From assembly GCA_947500775.1 (NCBI GenBank), contig CANMTD010000003.1:186001-250000 (forward strand): a stretch of DNA of 64,000 bases, given 5' to 3'. The notes beneath the pieces are model-generated. The model was not told the DNA's origin. It saw only the letters and a list, made by a program, of their open reading frames with translations, and made no database searches. A program made the position numbers and the translations under genes. The stretch comes from an uncultured Paracoccaceae bacterium. GTDB lineage: Bacteria > Pseudomonadota > Alphaproteobacteria > Rhodobacterales > Rhodobacteraceae. Positions 17,098 to 26,437 of the stretch are shown piece after piece. Positions within the stretch are counted from its first letter, which is position 1, and each line of letters opens with the position of its first letter.

Positions 17098-17979
17098 ATG
17101 GCAGTCCTCGTAGACGAAAACACCAAAGTGATCTGTCAGGGCTTTACCGGCAGCCAAGGCACGTTCCACTCGGAACAGGCCATCGCCTATGGCACGAAAA
17201 TGGTCGGCGGCGTGACCCCCGGCAAGGGCGGTCAGTCGCATCTGGACCTGCCCGTGTTCAACTCGGTCCACGAAGCGATGGATGTGACCGAGGCGAATGC
17301 TTCGGTGATCTATGTGCCCCCGCCCTTCGCCGCCGACAGTATTCTTGAGGCGATCGACGCCGAGATGCCGCTGATCATCTGCATCACCGAAGGCATCCCG
17401 GTGCTGGACATGATGAAGGTCGAACGCGCGCTGTCGGGGTCGAAATCCCGCCTGATCGGGCCGAACTGCCCCGGTGTCATCACGCCGGACGCCTGCAAGA
17501 TCGGCATCATGCCCGGCCACATCCACAAACGCGGGTCGGTCGGCGTTGTATCCCGTTCGGGCACGCTGACCTATGAGGCGGTGAAACAGACCTCGGACGC
17601 GGGTCTGGGCCAGTCGACCGCCGTCGGCATCGGCGGCGACCCGATCAAGGGCACCGAACATATCGACGTGCTGGAAATGTTCCTGGCCGATCCCGAAACC
17701 ACCTCGATCATCATGATCGGCGAAATCGGCGGTTCGGCAGAAGAAGAGGCCGCGCAGTTCCTGGCCGATGAAAAGAAGAAAGGCCGCTGGAAACCGACCG
17801 CGGGCTTCATCGCCGGGCGCACCGCGCCTCCGGGCCGCCGCATGGGCCACGCCGGTGCGATTGTCGCGGGCGGCAAGGGCGACGCCGAAAGCAAGATCGA
17901 AGCCATGCGCTCGGCCGGCATCGTCGTCGCCGACAGCCCCGCCGGTCTGGGCGAGGCCGTGCTGAAGGCGATTGGCTAA
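17098..17979 (+). CDS. sucD: Succinyl-CoA synthetase alpha subunit
   Basis: 293 residues. The N-terminal CoA-binding Rossmann domain has [15 protein letters not shown] and GGVTPGKGG. The C-terminal half has [22 protein letters not shown], and [17 protein letters not shown], where His251 is the phosphohistidine. AAGGAG lies before the ATG. Partner of SucC. Confidence 0.98.
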   Translation: MAVLVDENTKVICQGFTGSQGTFHSEQAIAYGTKMVGGVTPGKGGQSHLDLPVFNSVHEAMDVTEANASVIYVPPPFAADSILEAIDAEMPLIICITEGIPVLDMMKVERALSGSKSRLIGPNCPGVITPDACKIGIMPGHIHKRGSVGVVSRSGTLTYEAVKQTSDAGLGQSTAVGIGGDPIKGTEHIDVLEMFLADPETTSIIMIGEIGGSAEEEAAQFLADEKKKGRWKPTAGFIAGRTAPPGRRMGHAGAIVAGGKGDAESKIEAMRSAGIVVADSPAGLGEAVLKAIG

Positions 17980-17982
17980 GCT

Positions 17983-18150
17983 GTGCCGTTCGATGAAGCC
18001 ATAAATCTGTGCTTCAAAAAGTGCGCCACTTTCTCGGGGCGGGCCTTCCGCCCCGAGGTCTGGTGGTTTGTTGCTGCCAATGCTTGTTCTGGCATCTTTG
18101 CCGTCCCAAACCGGTCCCAAATAAATACGGTCCCAACCCGAATGAGGTAA
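17983..18150 (+). pseudogene. Truncated DUF805 membrane protein remnant
   Basis: A GTG-started 55-codon frame reading VPFDEAINLCFKKCATFSG, then RAFRPEVWWFVAAN. This is the N-terminal signature of DUF805 proteins (F..A...CF.KYATFSGRA.R.EFWWF). Similarity stops after about 36 residues, where the first membrane helix should be, and the frame ends at a TAA that overlaps the sucA ribosome site. DUF805 proteins are normally over 100 residues with several helices, so this is a decayed or truncated copy between sucD and sucA. It could still be translated as a short peptide. Confidence 0.65.
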
Positions 18151-18154
18151 CGAC

Positions 18155-21109
18155 ATGACCGAACACTCCTCCAACGACCAGTTCCACGCCTCAAGCTTCA
18201 TGCAGGGCCATAATGCGGAATATCTGGAACAGCTTTACGCCCAATACGCCAACGACCCCAATGCGGTCGATGCGGCCTGGGCCGAGTTTTTCCGCCAGTT
18301 GGGGGATGCCGAACTGGACGTCAAGGCCGAGGCCGCGGGCCCCAGCTGGGCGCGCGCCGACTGGCCCCCCGCCCCAAATGACGATCTGACCGCCGCCCTT
18401 GATGGCCAGTGGCCCGCCGAAGAGGTCAAGGACGCCGGCAAGAAGATCAAGGCCAAAGCCGCCGAAACCGGCGTCGCCGTCAGCGACGAGGCGATCAAAC
18501 GCGCCGTGCTGGACAGCATCCGCGCCCTGATGATCATCCGCGCCTATCGCATCCGGGGCCATCTGGCCGCCGATCTGGACCCGCTGGGCCTGCAGGACCC
18601 TTCGCGCCACCCCGAACTTGATCCGCAGTCCTACGGGTTCTCCGAGGCCGACATGGACCGGCCGATTTTCATCGACAACGTGCTGGGCCTGCAGGTCGCG
18701 TCGATGCGGCAGATCATCGATATCGTCAAACGCACCTATTGCGGCACCTTCGCCCTGCAGTACATGCATATTTCCAACCCCGAGGAATCCTCGTGGCTGA
18801 AAGAGCGGATCGAAGGATACGGCAAGGAAATCCAGTTCACCCGCGAAGGCCGCAAGGCCATCCTGAACAAGCTGGTCGAGGCCGAGGGTTTCGAAAAATT
18901 CCTGCATGTCAAATACATGGGCACCAAACGTTTCGGCCTGGACGGCGGCGAAAGCCTGATCCCGGCGATGGAACAGATCATCAAGCGCGGCGGCGCGCTG
19001 GGGGTGCGCGACATCATCATCGGCATGCCCCACCGGGGCCGCCTGTCGGTGCTGGCCAATGTCATGCAGAAACCCTACCGCGCGATTTTCAACGAATTCC
19101 AGGGCGGCAGTTTCAAACCCGAAGATGTCGACGGGTCGGGCGATGTGAAATACCACCTTGGCGCCAGTTCGGACCGGGTGTTCGATGACAACTCGGTCCA
19201 CCTGTCGCTGACCGCCAACCCCAGCCACCTGGAGGCGGTGAACCCCGTCGTTCTGGGCAAGGCGCGTGCCAAGCAGGAACAGCTTCACGATACCGACCGC
19301 ACGCAGGTTCTGCCGATCCTGCTGCACGGCGATGCGGCCTTTGCGGGCCAGGGTGTCGTGGCCGAAGGTTTTGGCCTGTCGGGTCTTGTCGGGCACCGCA
19401 CCGGCGGCACCATGCATATCGTGGTGAACAACCAGATCGGGTTCACCACCGCGCCGCATTTCAGCCGCAGCTCGCCCTACCCCACCGATATCGCCCTGAT
19501 GGTCGAGGCGCCGATCTTCCACGTCAACGGCGACGACCCCGAGGCGGTGGTGCACGCCGCCAAGGTCGCCACCGAATTCCGCCAGAAATTCCACAAGGAC
19601 GTGGTGCTGGATATCTTCTGCTATCGCCGGTTCGGTCACAACGAAGGCGACGAGCCGATGTTCACCAACCCGATCATGTACAAGAAGATCAAAAAGCAGA
19701 AGACCACGCTGCAATTGTACACCGAACGTCTGGTCAAGGACGGGCTGATCCCCGAGGGCGAGATCGAGGATATGAAAGCCGCGTTCCAGGCCCATCTGAA
19801 CGAAGAATTCGAAGCGGGCAAGGAATACAAACCCAACAAGGCCGACTGGCTGGACGGGCGCTGGTCGCATCTGGACCGTCAGGGCGAAGATTACCAGCGC
19901 GGCCAGACCGCGATCGCCCCCGACACCATGGCGCAGGTCGGCACCGCCCTGACCCGCGCGCCCGACGGGTTTCCGCTGCATAAAACCGTGGGCCGCCTGC
20001 TGGAAACCAAGCAACAGATGTTCGACAGCGGCAAAGGTTTCGACTGGGCCACGGCCGAGGCGCTGGCCTTCGGTTCGCTTCTGACCGAAGGCTATCCTGT
20101 GCGGCTGGCCGGGCAGGACAGCACCCGCGGCACGTTCAGCCAGCGCCATTCCGGCCTGATCAATCAGGACACCGAAGAACGCTATTACCCGCTGAACAAC
20201 ATCCGCGAAGGTCAGGCCCGGTATGAGGTCATCGATTCCATGCTGTCGGAATATGCGGTGCTGGGCTTCGAATACGGCTATTCGCTGGCCGAACCCAACG
20301 CGCTGGTGCTGTGGGAGGCGCAGTTCGGCGATTTCGCCAATGGCGCGCAGATCATGTTCGATCAGTTCATCTGTTCGGGCGAAAGCAAATGGCTGCGTAT
20401 GTCCGGTCTGGTGATGCTGCTGCCCCACGGGTTCGAAGGGCAAGGCCCCGAACACAGCTCGGCCCGGCTGGAACGGTTCCTGCAGATGTGCGGCGGCGAC
20501 AACTGGATCGTGGCCAATTGTTCGACGCCTGCGAACTATTTCCACATCCTGCGCCGCCAGCTGCACCGCAGTTTCCGCAAACCGCTGGTGCTGATGACGC
20601 CCAAATCGCTGCTGCGCCACAAGATGTGCGTGTCGGACACCGAGGATTTCGTCACCGGCTCCAGCTTCCACCGGGTGCTGTGGGATGACGCCGAAAAAGG
20701 CAATTCCGACACCAAGCTGGTCGCCGACAAGAAAATCAAACGGGTCGTGATCTGTTCGGGCAAGGTTTACTATGACCTGCTGGAAGAGCGCGACGCGCGC
20801 GGCATCGACGATGTCTATCTGCTGCGTCTGGAACAGTTCTATCCCTTCCCGGCGATTTCGCTGGTCAAGGAATTGGAACGCTTCAAACAGGCCGAAATCG
20901 TCTGGTGTCAGGAAGAGCCGAAGAATCAGGGCGCCTGGAGCTTTGTCGAACCCAACATCGAATGGGTCCTGACCCGGATCAAATCCAAACACTCGCGCCC
21001 AGTCTACGTCGGTCGCAACGCCTCGGCCTCGCCTGCGACGGGTCTGGCCAGCCAACACAAAGCACAACAAGCCGCGCTCGTGAACGAAGCGCTGACCATC
21101 GAAGGGTAA
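18155..21109 (+). CDS. sucA: 2-oxoglutarate dehydrogenase E1 component
   Basis: 984 residues, ThDP-dependent. The N-terminal E2-binding region has NAEYLEQLYAQYANDPNAVDAAWAEFF. The catalytic core follows: KRFGLDGGESLIP, IIGMPHRGRLSVLANV, the ThDP/Mg block GDAAFAGQGVVAEGF with VNNQIGFTT, FCYRRFGHNEGDEP, and later DSTRGTFSQRHSG and GFEGQGPEHSSARLERFLQ. It decarboxylates 2-oxoglutarate and transfers succinyl to SucB lipoyl groups. GAGGTAA precedes the ATG. Six bases separate it from sucB. Confidence 0.99.
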   Translation: MTEHSSNDQFHASSFMQGHNAEYLEQLYAQYANDPNAVDAAWAEFFRQLGDAELDVKAEAAGPSWARADWPPAPNDDLTAALDGQWPAEEVKDAGKKIKAKAAETGVAVSDEAIKRAVLDSIRALMIIRAYRIRGHLAADLDPLGLQDPSRHPELDPQSYGFSEADMDRPIFIDNVLGLQVASMRQIIDIVKRTYCGTFALQYMHISNPEESSWLKERIEGYGKEIQFTREGRKAILNKLVEAEGFEKFLHVKYMGTKRFGLDGGESLIPAMEQIIKRGGALGVRDIIIGMPHRGRLSVLANVMQKPYRAIFNEFQGGSFKPEDVDGSGDVKYHLGASSDRVFDDNSVHLSLTANPSHLEAVNPVVLGKARAKQEQLHDTDRTQVLPILLHGDAAFAGQGVVAEGFGLSGLVGHRTGGTMHIVVNNQIGFTTAPHFSRSSPYPTDIALMVEAPIFHVNGDDPEAVVHAAKVATEFRQKFHKDVVLDIFCYRRFGHNEGDEPMFTNPIMYKKIKKQKTTLQLYTERLVKDGLIPEGEIEDMKAAFQAHLNEEFEAGKEYKPNKADWLDGRWSHLDRQGEDYQRGQTAIAPDTMAQVGTALTRAPDGFPLHKTVGRLLETKQQMFDSGKGFDWATAEALAFGSLLTEGYPVRLAGQDSTRGTFSQRHSGLINQDTEERYYPLNNIREGQARYEVIDSMLSEYAVLGFEYGYSLAEPNALVLWEAQFGDFANGAQIMFDQFICSGESKWLRMSGLVMLLPHGFEGQGPEHSSARLERFLQMCGGDNWIVANCSTPANYFHILRRQLHRSFRKPLVLMTPKSLLRHKMCVSDTEDFVTGSSFHRVLWDDAEKGNSDTKLVADKKIKRVVICSGKVYYDLLEERDARGIDDVYLLRLEQFYPFPAISLVKELERFKQAEIVWCQEEPKNQGAWSFVEPNIEWVLTRIKSKHSRPVYVGRNASASPATGLASQHKAQQAALVNEALTIEG

Positions 21110-21115
21110 TTGATC

Positions 21116-22606
21116 ATGTCCACAGAAGTCCGCGTACCCACCCTGGGCGAAAGCGTTACCGAAGCCACCGTCGCCACCTGGTTCAAGAAACCCGGCGATG
21201 CGGTTGCGGTCGATGAAATGCTTTGCGAGCTGGAAACCGACAAGGTGACGGTCGAGGTGCCCTCGCCCATCGCCGGCACATTGGGCGAAATCGTCGCCGC
21301 CGAAGGGACCACCGTGGGCGTCGACGCCCTGCTGGCCACCATCGCCGAAGGCGCCGGTGCGGCCGCCCCTGCCCCCGCCGCAGCCCCGGCGGCTGCCGCC
21401 CCTGCCGCAAGTGGCGCAGCCGTGGACGTGATGGTGCCCACCCTGGGCGAAAGCGTGACCGAGGCCACCGTCAGCACATGGTTCAAAGCCGTGGGCGATG
21501 CCGTGGCCCAGGACGAAATGCTGTGCGAGCTGGAAACCGACAAGGTCTCGGTCGAGGTGCCGGCGCCTGCCGCCGGAACCCTGACCGAAATTCTGGCCGC
21601 CGAAGGTTCCACCGTCGGTGCGGGCGGCAAGCTGGCCGTCATGACCACCGGCGCCGGTGCAGCCGCGGCGCCTGCTGCAGCCCCCGCCGCGGCGGCCCCC
21701 GCAGCCGCCACTGCCACCGGCAAGGACGTGGAAAACGCGCCCTCGGCCAATAAGCTGATGGCCGAAAAAGGCGTGGACCCGGCCTCTGTTCAGGGCACCG
21801 GCCGCGACGGGCGCATCATGAAAGAGGACGTGTTGAAGGCGGCACTTGCTCCGGCGCCTGCGGCGGCCGCGCCCGCCCCGCGTGCCCCAGTTGCCGCCGA
21901 CGATGCCGCGCGCGAAGAACGGGTAAAGATGACCCGCCTGCGCCAGACCATCGCCCGCCGCCTGAAAGACAGCCAGAACACCGCCGCCATGCTGACCACC
22001 TATAACGAGGTCGACATGACCGAGGTGATGGCCCTGCGTAACGAATACAAGGACCTGTTCCTGAAGAAACACGGCGTCAAGCTGGGCTTCATGTCGTTCT
22101 TCACCAAGGCCTGCTGTCACGCGCTGAAAGAGGTGCCCGAGGTCAACGCCGAAATCGACGGCACCGACATCGTTTACAAGAACTTCGTGCATATGGGCAT
22201 CGCCGCGGGCACGCCCACCGGCCTTGTGGTGCCGGTGATCCGCGATGCCGACGCGATGAGCTTTGCCGCCATCGAAAAAGCCATCGCCGAAAAAGGCGCC
22301 CGCGCGCGCGACGGCAAGCTGAGCATGGCCGAAATGCAGGGCGGCACCTTCACCATCTCGAACGGGGGGGTCTATGGTTCGCTCATGTCCTCGCCGATCC
22401 TGAACCCGCCGCAATCGGGCATTCTGGGGATGCACAAGATTCAGGACCGCCCGATGGCGATCAACGGTCAGGTGGTGATCCGCCCGATGATGTATCTGGC
22501 GCTCTCCTATGACCACCGGATCGTCGACGGCAAAGGCGCCGTGACCTTCCTTGTACGGGTCAAAGAGGCACTGGAAGACCCGCGCCGGTTGCTGATGGAT
22601 TTGTAA
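21116..22606 (+). CDS. sucB: 2-oxoglutarate dehydrogenase E2 (dihydrolipoyl succinyltransferase), two lipoyl domains
   Basis: 496 residues, about 90 longer than the common one-lipoyl form. Two lipoyl domains occur, each with ELETDKV and lipoyl-lysines at 43 and 143, exactly 100 residues apart, separated by Ala/Pro linkers. The E1/E3-binding domain is near 210-245 ([20 protein letters not shown]). The catalytic domain ends with SYDHRIVDG (His467, Asp471) and TARAF-type geometry is replaced by [15 protein letters not shown]. Forms the complex core with SucA and Lpd. The start is the ATG at 21116; an ATG two codons earlier in the frame is not used by homologues. Confidence 0.98.
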   Translation: MSTEVRVPTLGESVTEATVATWFKKPGDAVAVDEMLCELETDKVTVEVPSPIAGTLGEIVAAEGTTVGVDALLATIAEGAGAAAPAPAAAPAAAAPAASGAAVDVMVPTLGESVTEATVSTWFKAVGDAVAQDEMLCELETDKVSVEVPAPAAGTLTEILAAEGSTVGAGGKLAVMTTGAGAAAAPAAAPAAAAPAAATATGKDVENAPSANKLMAEKGVDPASVQGTGRDGRIMKEDVLKAALAPAPAAAAPAPRAPVAADDAAREERVKMTRLRQTIARRLKDSQNTAAMLTTYNEVDMTEVMALRNEYKDLFLKKHGVKLGFMSFFTKACCHALKEVPEVNAEIDGTDIVYKNFVHMGIAAGTPTGLVVPVIRDADAMSFAAIEKAIAEKGARARDGKLSMAEMQGGTFTISNGGVYGSLMSSPILNPPQSGILGMHKIQDRPMAINGQVVIRPMMYLALSYDHRIVDGKGAVTFLVRVKEALEDPRRLLMDL

Positions 22607-22619
22607 GGGATTGGTAAGT

Positions 22620-22841
22620 ATGCGGGCATCCGATCTAGCTGCAGTTCTTAAAGATCGCTATCACCATGCAAAGGATAGACAGGTAGCTCTGTCTATTCAT
22701 TTGTTTGGAATAGAATACGCCGAAGACCTCAAAGGTCATCGCATAGAAGACATTTGCGAAGTTGCTGATGTTCCCGTGTCCTATGGAACCGAGATTCGAA
22801 AAGGAATTCGCCTGGCAGAATTCGTTGAACTGAAAAAATGA
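22620..22841 (+). CDS. Small HTH-like protein between sucB and the repeat element
   Basis: 73 residues from ATG 22620, with AAGGGA before it; a TTG three codons upstream is an alternative start. It reads MRASDLAAVLKDRYHHAKDRQ, then IHLFGIEYAEDLKG and EVADVPVSYGTEIRKGIRLAEF, a helical pattern like a small DNA-binding fold. Codon use and composition are clearly more AT-rich than sucB. It follows sucB by 13 bases, so it would be expressed with the operon. No named family is certain; DNA binding is a guess from the pattern. Confidence 0.65.
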   Translation: MRASDLAAVLKDRYHHAKDRQVALSIHLFGIEYAEDLKGHRIEDICEVADVPVSYGTEIRKGIRLAEFVELKK

Positions 22842-22890
22842 TGCTTCCAGGATTCTCCAAGATTGACCCATTGCAGGTCTGTCTCACATC

Positions 22891-22982
22891 AGGGCAGCGC
22901 CCGTCCCGGCGGGGTGGGCGTGAAGCGCCCGCCCCGTGGGGGGCGGGTCGGGCGCTGCCCGGGTCGCAAGCGCCCCGGGCGG
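22891..22982. repeat. GC-rich palindromic repeat, copy 1 (left module)
   Basis: Begins AGGGCAGCGCCCG and ends GGGTCGCAAGCGCCCCGGGC. It matches 49308-49396 nearly base for base over about 90 bp, in the same orientation. Internal inverted repeats (GCGCCCGCCCC against GGGGCGGG-type arms, and GCCCGGG against CCCGGGC) would fold stably. The composition suggests a REP-like or MITE-like element. It lies just 5' of the MAPEG gene. Confidence 0.75.
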
Positions 22983-23007
22983 TGAATGCCGCACTGGCGG
23001 TCCTCAG

Positions 23008-23397
23008 ATGACCCCCGAACTCACCGCCCTCACCCTCGCCGCCCTGTTGCAGGTGCTGCAATTCTGCGCCTATTCGGTCGCGGCAAACCTTCAGGTCGGG
23101 CCGAAAACCGCGATGGGGCCGCGCGATACGCCGGTCCAGCTGACCGGGATCGCCGGACGTTTGCAGCGCGCGCTGAACAACCATTTCGAGGGGCTGATCC
23201 TGTTCACCATCGCCGTGACCGTCACCACCCTGTCGGATCAGTCCACGCCCTTTACCGCCGCCTGCGCCCATGCCTATCTGATCGCCCGTGTGGCCTATGT
23301 CCCGGCCTATGCATTCGGCCTGACGCCCTGGCGTTCGATCATCTGGGTCGTGGGGTTTGGTGCGACCGTCCTGATGCTGCTGGCGGCGCTGGTATGA
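23008..23397 (+). CDS. MAPEG family membrane protein
   Basis: 129 residues, four predicted helices (about 5-25, 60-80, 87-105, 110-128). It has the MAPEG features GRLQRALNNHFEGLILFT and HAYLIARVAYVPAYAFG, where Arg/Asn/Glu residues of helix 2 line the glutathione/eicosanoid-type site. The bacterial function is unknown. It sits between sucB and lpd, with the repeat modules on either side. The ATG lacks a strong ribosome site. Confidence 0.85.
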   Translation: MTPELTALTLAALLQVLQFCAYSVAANLQVGPKTAMGPRDTPVQLTGIAGRLQRALNNHFEGLILFTIAVTVTTLSDQSTPFTAACAHAYLIARVAYVPAYAFGLTPWRSIIWVVGFGATVLMLLAALV

Positions 23398-23427
23398 CCC
23401 GCCCGCCCCTTTCCCCGCCACACAACT

Positions 23428-23468
23428 GTATGTACGCTGTCTGCACAGCTTCTGTACGCCTTCTGCAC
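23428..23468. repeat. GTATGTAC module, copy 1 (right module), in the lpd upstream region
   Basis: GTATGTAC then CTGT, TGCACA, TCTGTAC and TTCTG at fixed distances. The same blocks recur at 49447-49489 in the same order and spacing, and the preceding CCCCG..CCACACA is also shared. It lies 29-69 bases before the lpd ATG, so it may also serve as lpd promoter or operator. Confidence 0.6.
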
Positions 23469-23496
23469 CGCCAAATTCAGACCATTGGAGAGTAAA

Positions 23497-24885
23497 ATGG
23501 CAGATTATGACGTCATCATCATCGGCAGCGGCCCCGGCGGCTATGTCTGCGCAATCCGCTGCGCCCAGCTGGGTCTGAAAACGGCCTGCGTCGAAGGGCG
23601 CGACACCCTTGGCGGCACCTGTCTGAACGTGGGCTGCATCCCGTCCAAGGCGCTGCTGCACGCCAGCCATTCGCTGCACGAGGCACAGCATAATTTCACC
23701 AAGATGGGCCTGATGGGCAAATCGCCCTCGGTCGATTGGAAACAGATGCTGGCCTATAAGGACGATGTCATCGGCCAGAATACCAAGGGCATCGAATTCC
23801 TGTTCAAAAAGAACAAGGTGGACTGGATCAAGGGCTGGGCCTCGATCCCTGCGGCGGGTCAGGTCAAGGTGGGCGATGAGGTGCACAACGCCAAGAATAT
23901 CGTCGTCGCCTCGGGCTCGGAACCCTCATCGCTGCCCGGCATCACCGTGGACGAAAAGATCGTCGTCACCTCAACCGGCGCGCTGGAATTGCCCAAGATT
24001 CCCAAGAAGATGGTGGTCATCGGTGCCGGGGTGATCGGGCTGGAAATGGGGTCGGTCTATGCCCGTCTGGGGTCCGAGGTGACAGTGGTCGAGTTTCTGG
24101 ATCACATCACCCCCGGCATGGATGCCGAAGTGTCCAAAGTGTTCCAGCGCACCCTGAAAAAACAAGGGCTTAACTTTATCATGGGGGCTGCGGTGCAGGG
24201 CGTCGAAACTCTGAAAACCAAGGCCAAGGTCAATTACAAACTGCGCAAGGACGACAGCGAGGCGACGATCGACGCCGATGTGGTTCTGGTCGCCACCGGG
24301 CGCAAACCCTTTACCGACGGTCTGGGGCTCGAGGCGCTGGGGGTCGAGATTGCCCCGCGCGGCCAGATCAAGACCGACGCCCATTGGGCCACCAATGTCG
24401 CGGGCATCTATGCCATCGGCGACGCCATCGACGGCCCGATGCTGGCCCATAAGGCCGAGGATGAGGGCATGGCCGTGGCCGAGGTTCTGGCCGGAAAAGC
24501 GGGCCACGTTAACTATAACGTAATCCCCGGTGTGATATATACCGCCCCCGAGGTCGCCACCGTCGGCCAGACCGAAGAACAGCTGAAAGAGGCCGGTCGC
24601 GCCTATAAGGTCGGCAAGTTTTCCTTCATGGGCAACGGCCGCGCCAAGGCGGTCTTTGCCGGGGACGGCTTTGTCAAACTGCTGGCCGACAAGGATACCG
24701 ACCGCATTCTGGGCGCCCATATCATCGGCCCGGGTGCCGGCGATCTGATCCACGAGGTTTGCGTGGCGATGGAATTCGGTGCCTCGGCGCAGGATCTGGC
24801 CCTGACCTGCCACGCCCACCCGACCTTTTCCGAAGCCGTGCGCGAAGCCGCGCTGGCCTGCGGCGACGGCGCGATCCACGCGTGA
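23497..24885 (+). CDS. lpd: Dihydrolipoyl dehydrogenase (E3)
   Basis: 462 residues. FAD motif GSGPGG at 10-15, redox-active disulfide Cys42/Cys47 in [18 protein letters not shown]-binding [36 protein letters not shown], and the C-terminal His-Glu pair in HAHPTFSEA. It reoxidises the lipoyl groups of SucB (and possibly other complexes). TTGGAGAG precedes the ATG. The upstream GTATGTAC module suggests it can be transcribed apart from sucAB. Confidence 0.98.
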   Translation: MADYDVIIIGSGPGGYVCAIRCAQLGLKTACVEGRDTLGGTCLNVGCIPSKALLHASHSLHEAQHNFTKMGLMGKSPSVDWKQMLAYKDDVIGQNTKGIEFLFKKNKVDWIKGWASIPAAGQVKVGDEVHNAKNIVVASGSEPSSLPGITVDEKIVVTSTGALELPKIPKKMVVIGAGVIGLEMGSVYARLGSEVTVVEFLDHITPGMDAEVSKVFQRTLKKQGLNFIMGAAVQGVETLKTKAKVNYKLRKDDSEATIDADVVLVATGRKPFTDGLGLEALGVEIAPRGQIKTDAHWATNVAGIYAIGDAIDGPMLAHKAEDEGMAVAEVLAGKAGHVNYNVIPGVIYTAPEVATVGQTEEQLKEAGRAYKVGKFSFMGNGRAKAVFAGDGFVKLLADKDTDRILGAHIIGPGAGDLIHEVCVAMEFGASAQDLALTCHAHPTFSEAVREAALACGDGAIHA

Positions 24886-24898
24886 TCTGAACCGGTTG

Positions 24899-24922
24899 GG
24901 GCGCCGCAGCTTGGTGGCGCCC
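24899..24922 (+). terminator. Hairpin after lpd, probable terminator
   Basis: Arms GGGCGCC and GGCGCCC with a 10-nt loop, 13 bases past the lpd stop. There is no T-run, so its strength as a terminator is uncertain. Confidence 0.5.
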
Positions 24923-25114
24923 GTTCCCCTGCAGTTATCCGTACCCCCGCAACATCAAGGCTTTCACGCGGTCCTTGCGCCCACGGAACGTATGAACGGC
25001 CCCAAGGAAAGGTCCGGGAAATTTATCGATTCTTTCCCAGATGGCATACTTGCGTCACGCGCGTTAAGGTGCATTAAACGCCGAACCACCACTATCTCAC
25101 ATCGCGAGGGGCAC

Positions 25115-25729
25115 ATGGAAAGAGGTCACATCCTAATCACGGGCACCGGCCGCGCGGGGACCACTTTGCTTGTGCGGATTTTCACGCGGCTTGGTCTGGA
25201 CACCGGGTTTACCCAAGAAGACATCGCCAAAATTGAAAAGCGCGAGGGTAAGGCAGGTCTTGAGAAAAACCTGAAATTCGCGAAGAAACGCAAGCTGCCC
25301 GAAATTATCAAAAGCCCGCAAGCGACGGACAATCTGCAGGACTGCCTTGAGGAAGGCTGGTGCAAAATCGATCATTGCATCATTCCTGTCAGAGAGCTTT
25401 CCGTAACAGCCAAAAGCCGGGAATTGGTTCACCAAAGGGCAAAAGCCGATCCCAGCGATCCGGTTCCCGGGGGATTTTGGAAGGCAACGAACCGCGAAGA
25501 GCAAGAAGTCGTTCTGGCAAAACAGTTTTTCAGTGTCGTCTATCCGCTTGCAGCCTACGAGATTCCCACAACATTTCTGGCCTTTCCAAAGTTCGCCAAA
25601 GACCCCCAACATTTTCTGAACACGCTCGGGCCATTGCTTTCAAGCCGCTATGGAAAAACCAAAGAAGAGATTTTGGCCGCTTACAACAAAGAGGTGCGCC
25701 AGGATTTCATAACCGCCGAACAATCCTAG
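25115..25729 (+). CDS. Sulfotransferase-like P-loop protein
   Basis: 204 residues from the ATG at 25115. The N-terminus is HILITGTGRAGTTLLVRIFTRLGL, a glycine-rich P-loop as in PAPS-dependent sulfotransferases (5'-phosphosulfate loop). A later ATFLAFPKF-like segment (TTFLAFPKFAKDPQHFLN) fits the second strand and 3'-phosphate region only loosely. It is shorter than typical sulfotransferases. Composition is less GC-rich than the TCA genes, hinting at acquisition. It is a single gene between lpd and the GntR regulator (convergent with it). Substrate unknown; a nucleotide-kinase-like role is possible. Confidence 0.65.
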   Translation: MERGHILITGTGRAGTTLLVRIFTRLGLDTGFTQEDIAKIEKREGKAGLEKNLKFAKKRKLPEIIKSPQATDNLQDCLEEGWCKIDHCIIPVRELSVTAKSRELVHQRAKADPSDPVPGGFWKATNREEQEVVLAKQFFSVVYPLAAYEIPTTFLAFPKFAKDPQHFLNTLGPLLSSRYGKTKEEILAAYNKEVRQDFITAEQS

Positions 25730-25753
25730 GGTCACGGTCAGGCAGGCACTCGC

Positions 25754-26410
25754 TTACCCCGCAAGCATACGCAGCCCCTGCGTCACATCCGTGCGCACCG
25801 CCAGCCGCAGCCCCGGTTCGTCACCTGCGCGCAGGGCGGCCAGGATGGTCTTGTGGTGGCGGGGTGGTTCGGTCCGGCCCAGCCGGCCGTAAAGCGCCCG
25901 CATGGTCGGCCCAAGTTGCAGCCAGACGGTTTCGGTCAGCGCCAGCATCGCCGGGGCCTGTGCCCGCAGGTACAGCGTGCGGTGAAATTCCAGATTGGCG
26001 CGGATATAGCCCACCGCATCGTTGCGGCTGACCACCTCGGCCACGGTGCCGTTGATGGTCTGCAACCGTTCGATCAGCGCCATATGCGCCCGTGGCAGCG
26101 CGCGCGAGGCAAGCTCGGGCTCCAGCAACGCGCGCAGCGCGGCCAGTTCCTCGATCCGTTCGTTGCTCAGCTCGGGCGTCGCCACCCGGCCCGAGGACGA
26201 CAGCGTCAGCGCGCCCTCGGCCACCAGCCGCCGCACGGCCTCTCGTGCGGGCGTCATCGACACGCCGAACTGTTTGGCCACCCCGCGCAGGGTCAGGGCC
26301 GCGCCCGGCGTCAACTCGCCATGCATGATCTGGCCGCGCAGCGTGCGGTACAGGCGGTCGTGGGCCGAGGTTCCGGCCTCGTTCGGGCGGGCGTTCAGAA
26401 GCATGCTCAT
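25754..26410 (-). CDS. GntR family regulator (FCD domain), candidate TCA-operon regulator
   Basis: 218 residues. The N-terminal winged helix has LYRTLRGQIMHGELTPGAALTLRGVAKQFGVSMTPAREAVRRLVAEGALT, the GntR signature. The C-terminal half is a helical FCD ligand domain with ELAALRALLEPELASRAL and NLEFHRTLYLRA, whose His and Asp/Asn residues usually bind a metal and a carboxylic acid. A perfect TGTGATCACA lies 2 bp upstream of its ATG, suggesting self-repression. The same palindrome precedes sdhC and sucC. A TCA intermediate as ligand is inferred, not seen. Confidence 0.9.
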   Translation of the reverse strand: MSMLLNARPNEAGTSAHDRLYRTLRGQIMHGELTPGAALTLRGVAKQFGVSMTPAREAVRRLVAEGALTLSSSGRVATPELSNERIEELAALRALLEPELASRALPRAHMALIERLQTINGTVAEVVSRNDAVGYIRANLEFHRTLYLRAQAPAMLALTETVWLQLGPTMRALYGRLGRTEPPRHHKTILAALRAGDEPGLRLAVRTDVTQGLRMLAG

Positions 26411-26412
26411 GA

Positions 26413-26422
26413 TGTGATCACA
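26413..26422. promoter_or_regulatory. TCA palindrome at the GntR gene start
   Basis: Perfect TGTGATCACA followed by AA, 2 bp upstream of the regulator's start codon and inside the 27-bp gap after the peptidase gene. The position fits autoregulation by steric block. Confidence 0.65.
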
Positions 26423-26437
26423 AATATCGCGGGCGCG

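Noticed and set aside
18191-22516. 1441-codon open frame on the minus strand
   Set aside because: Antisense shadow of sucA and sucB, a result of high-GC third positions; the product is low-complexity without any domain.
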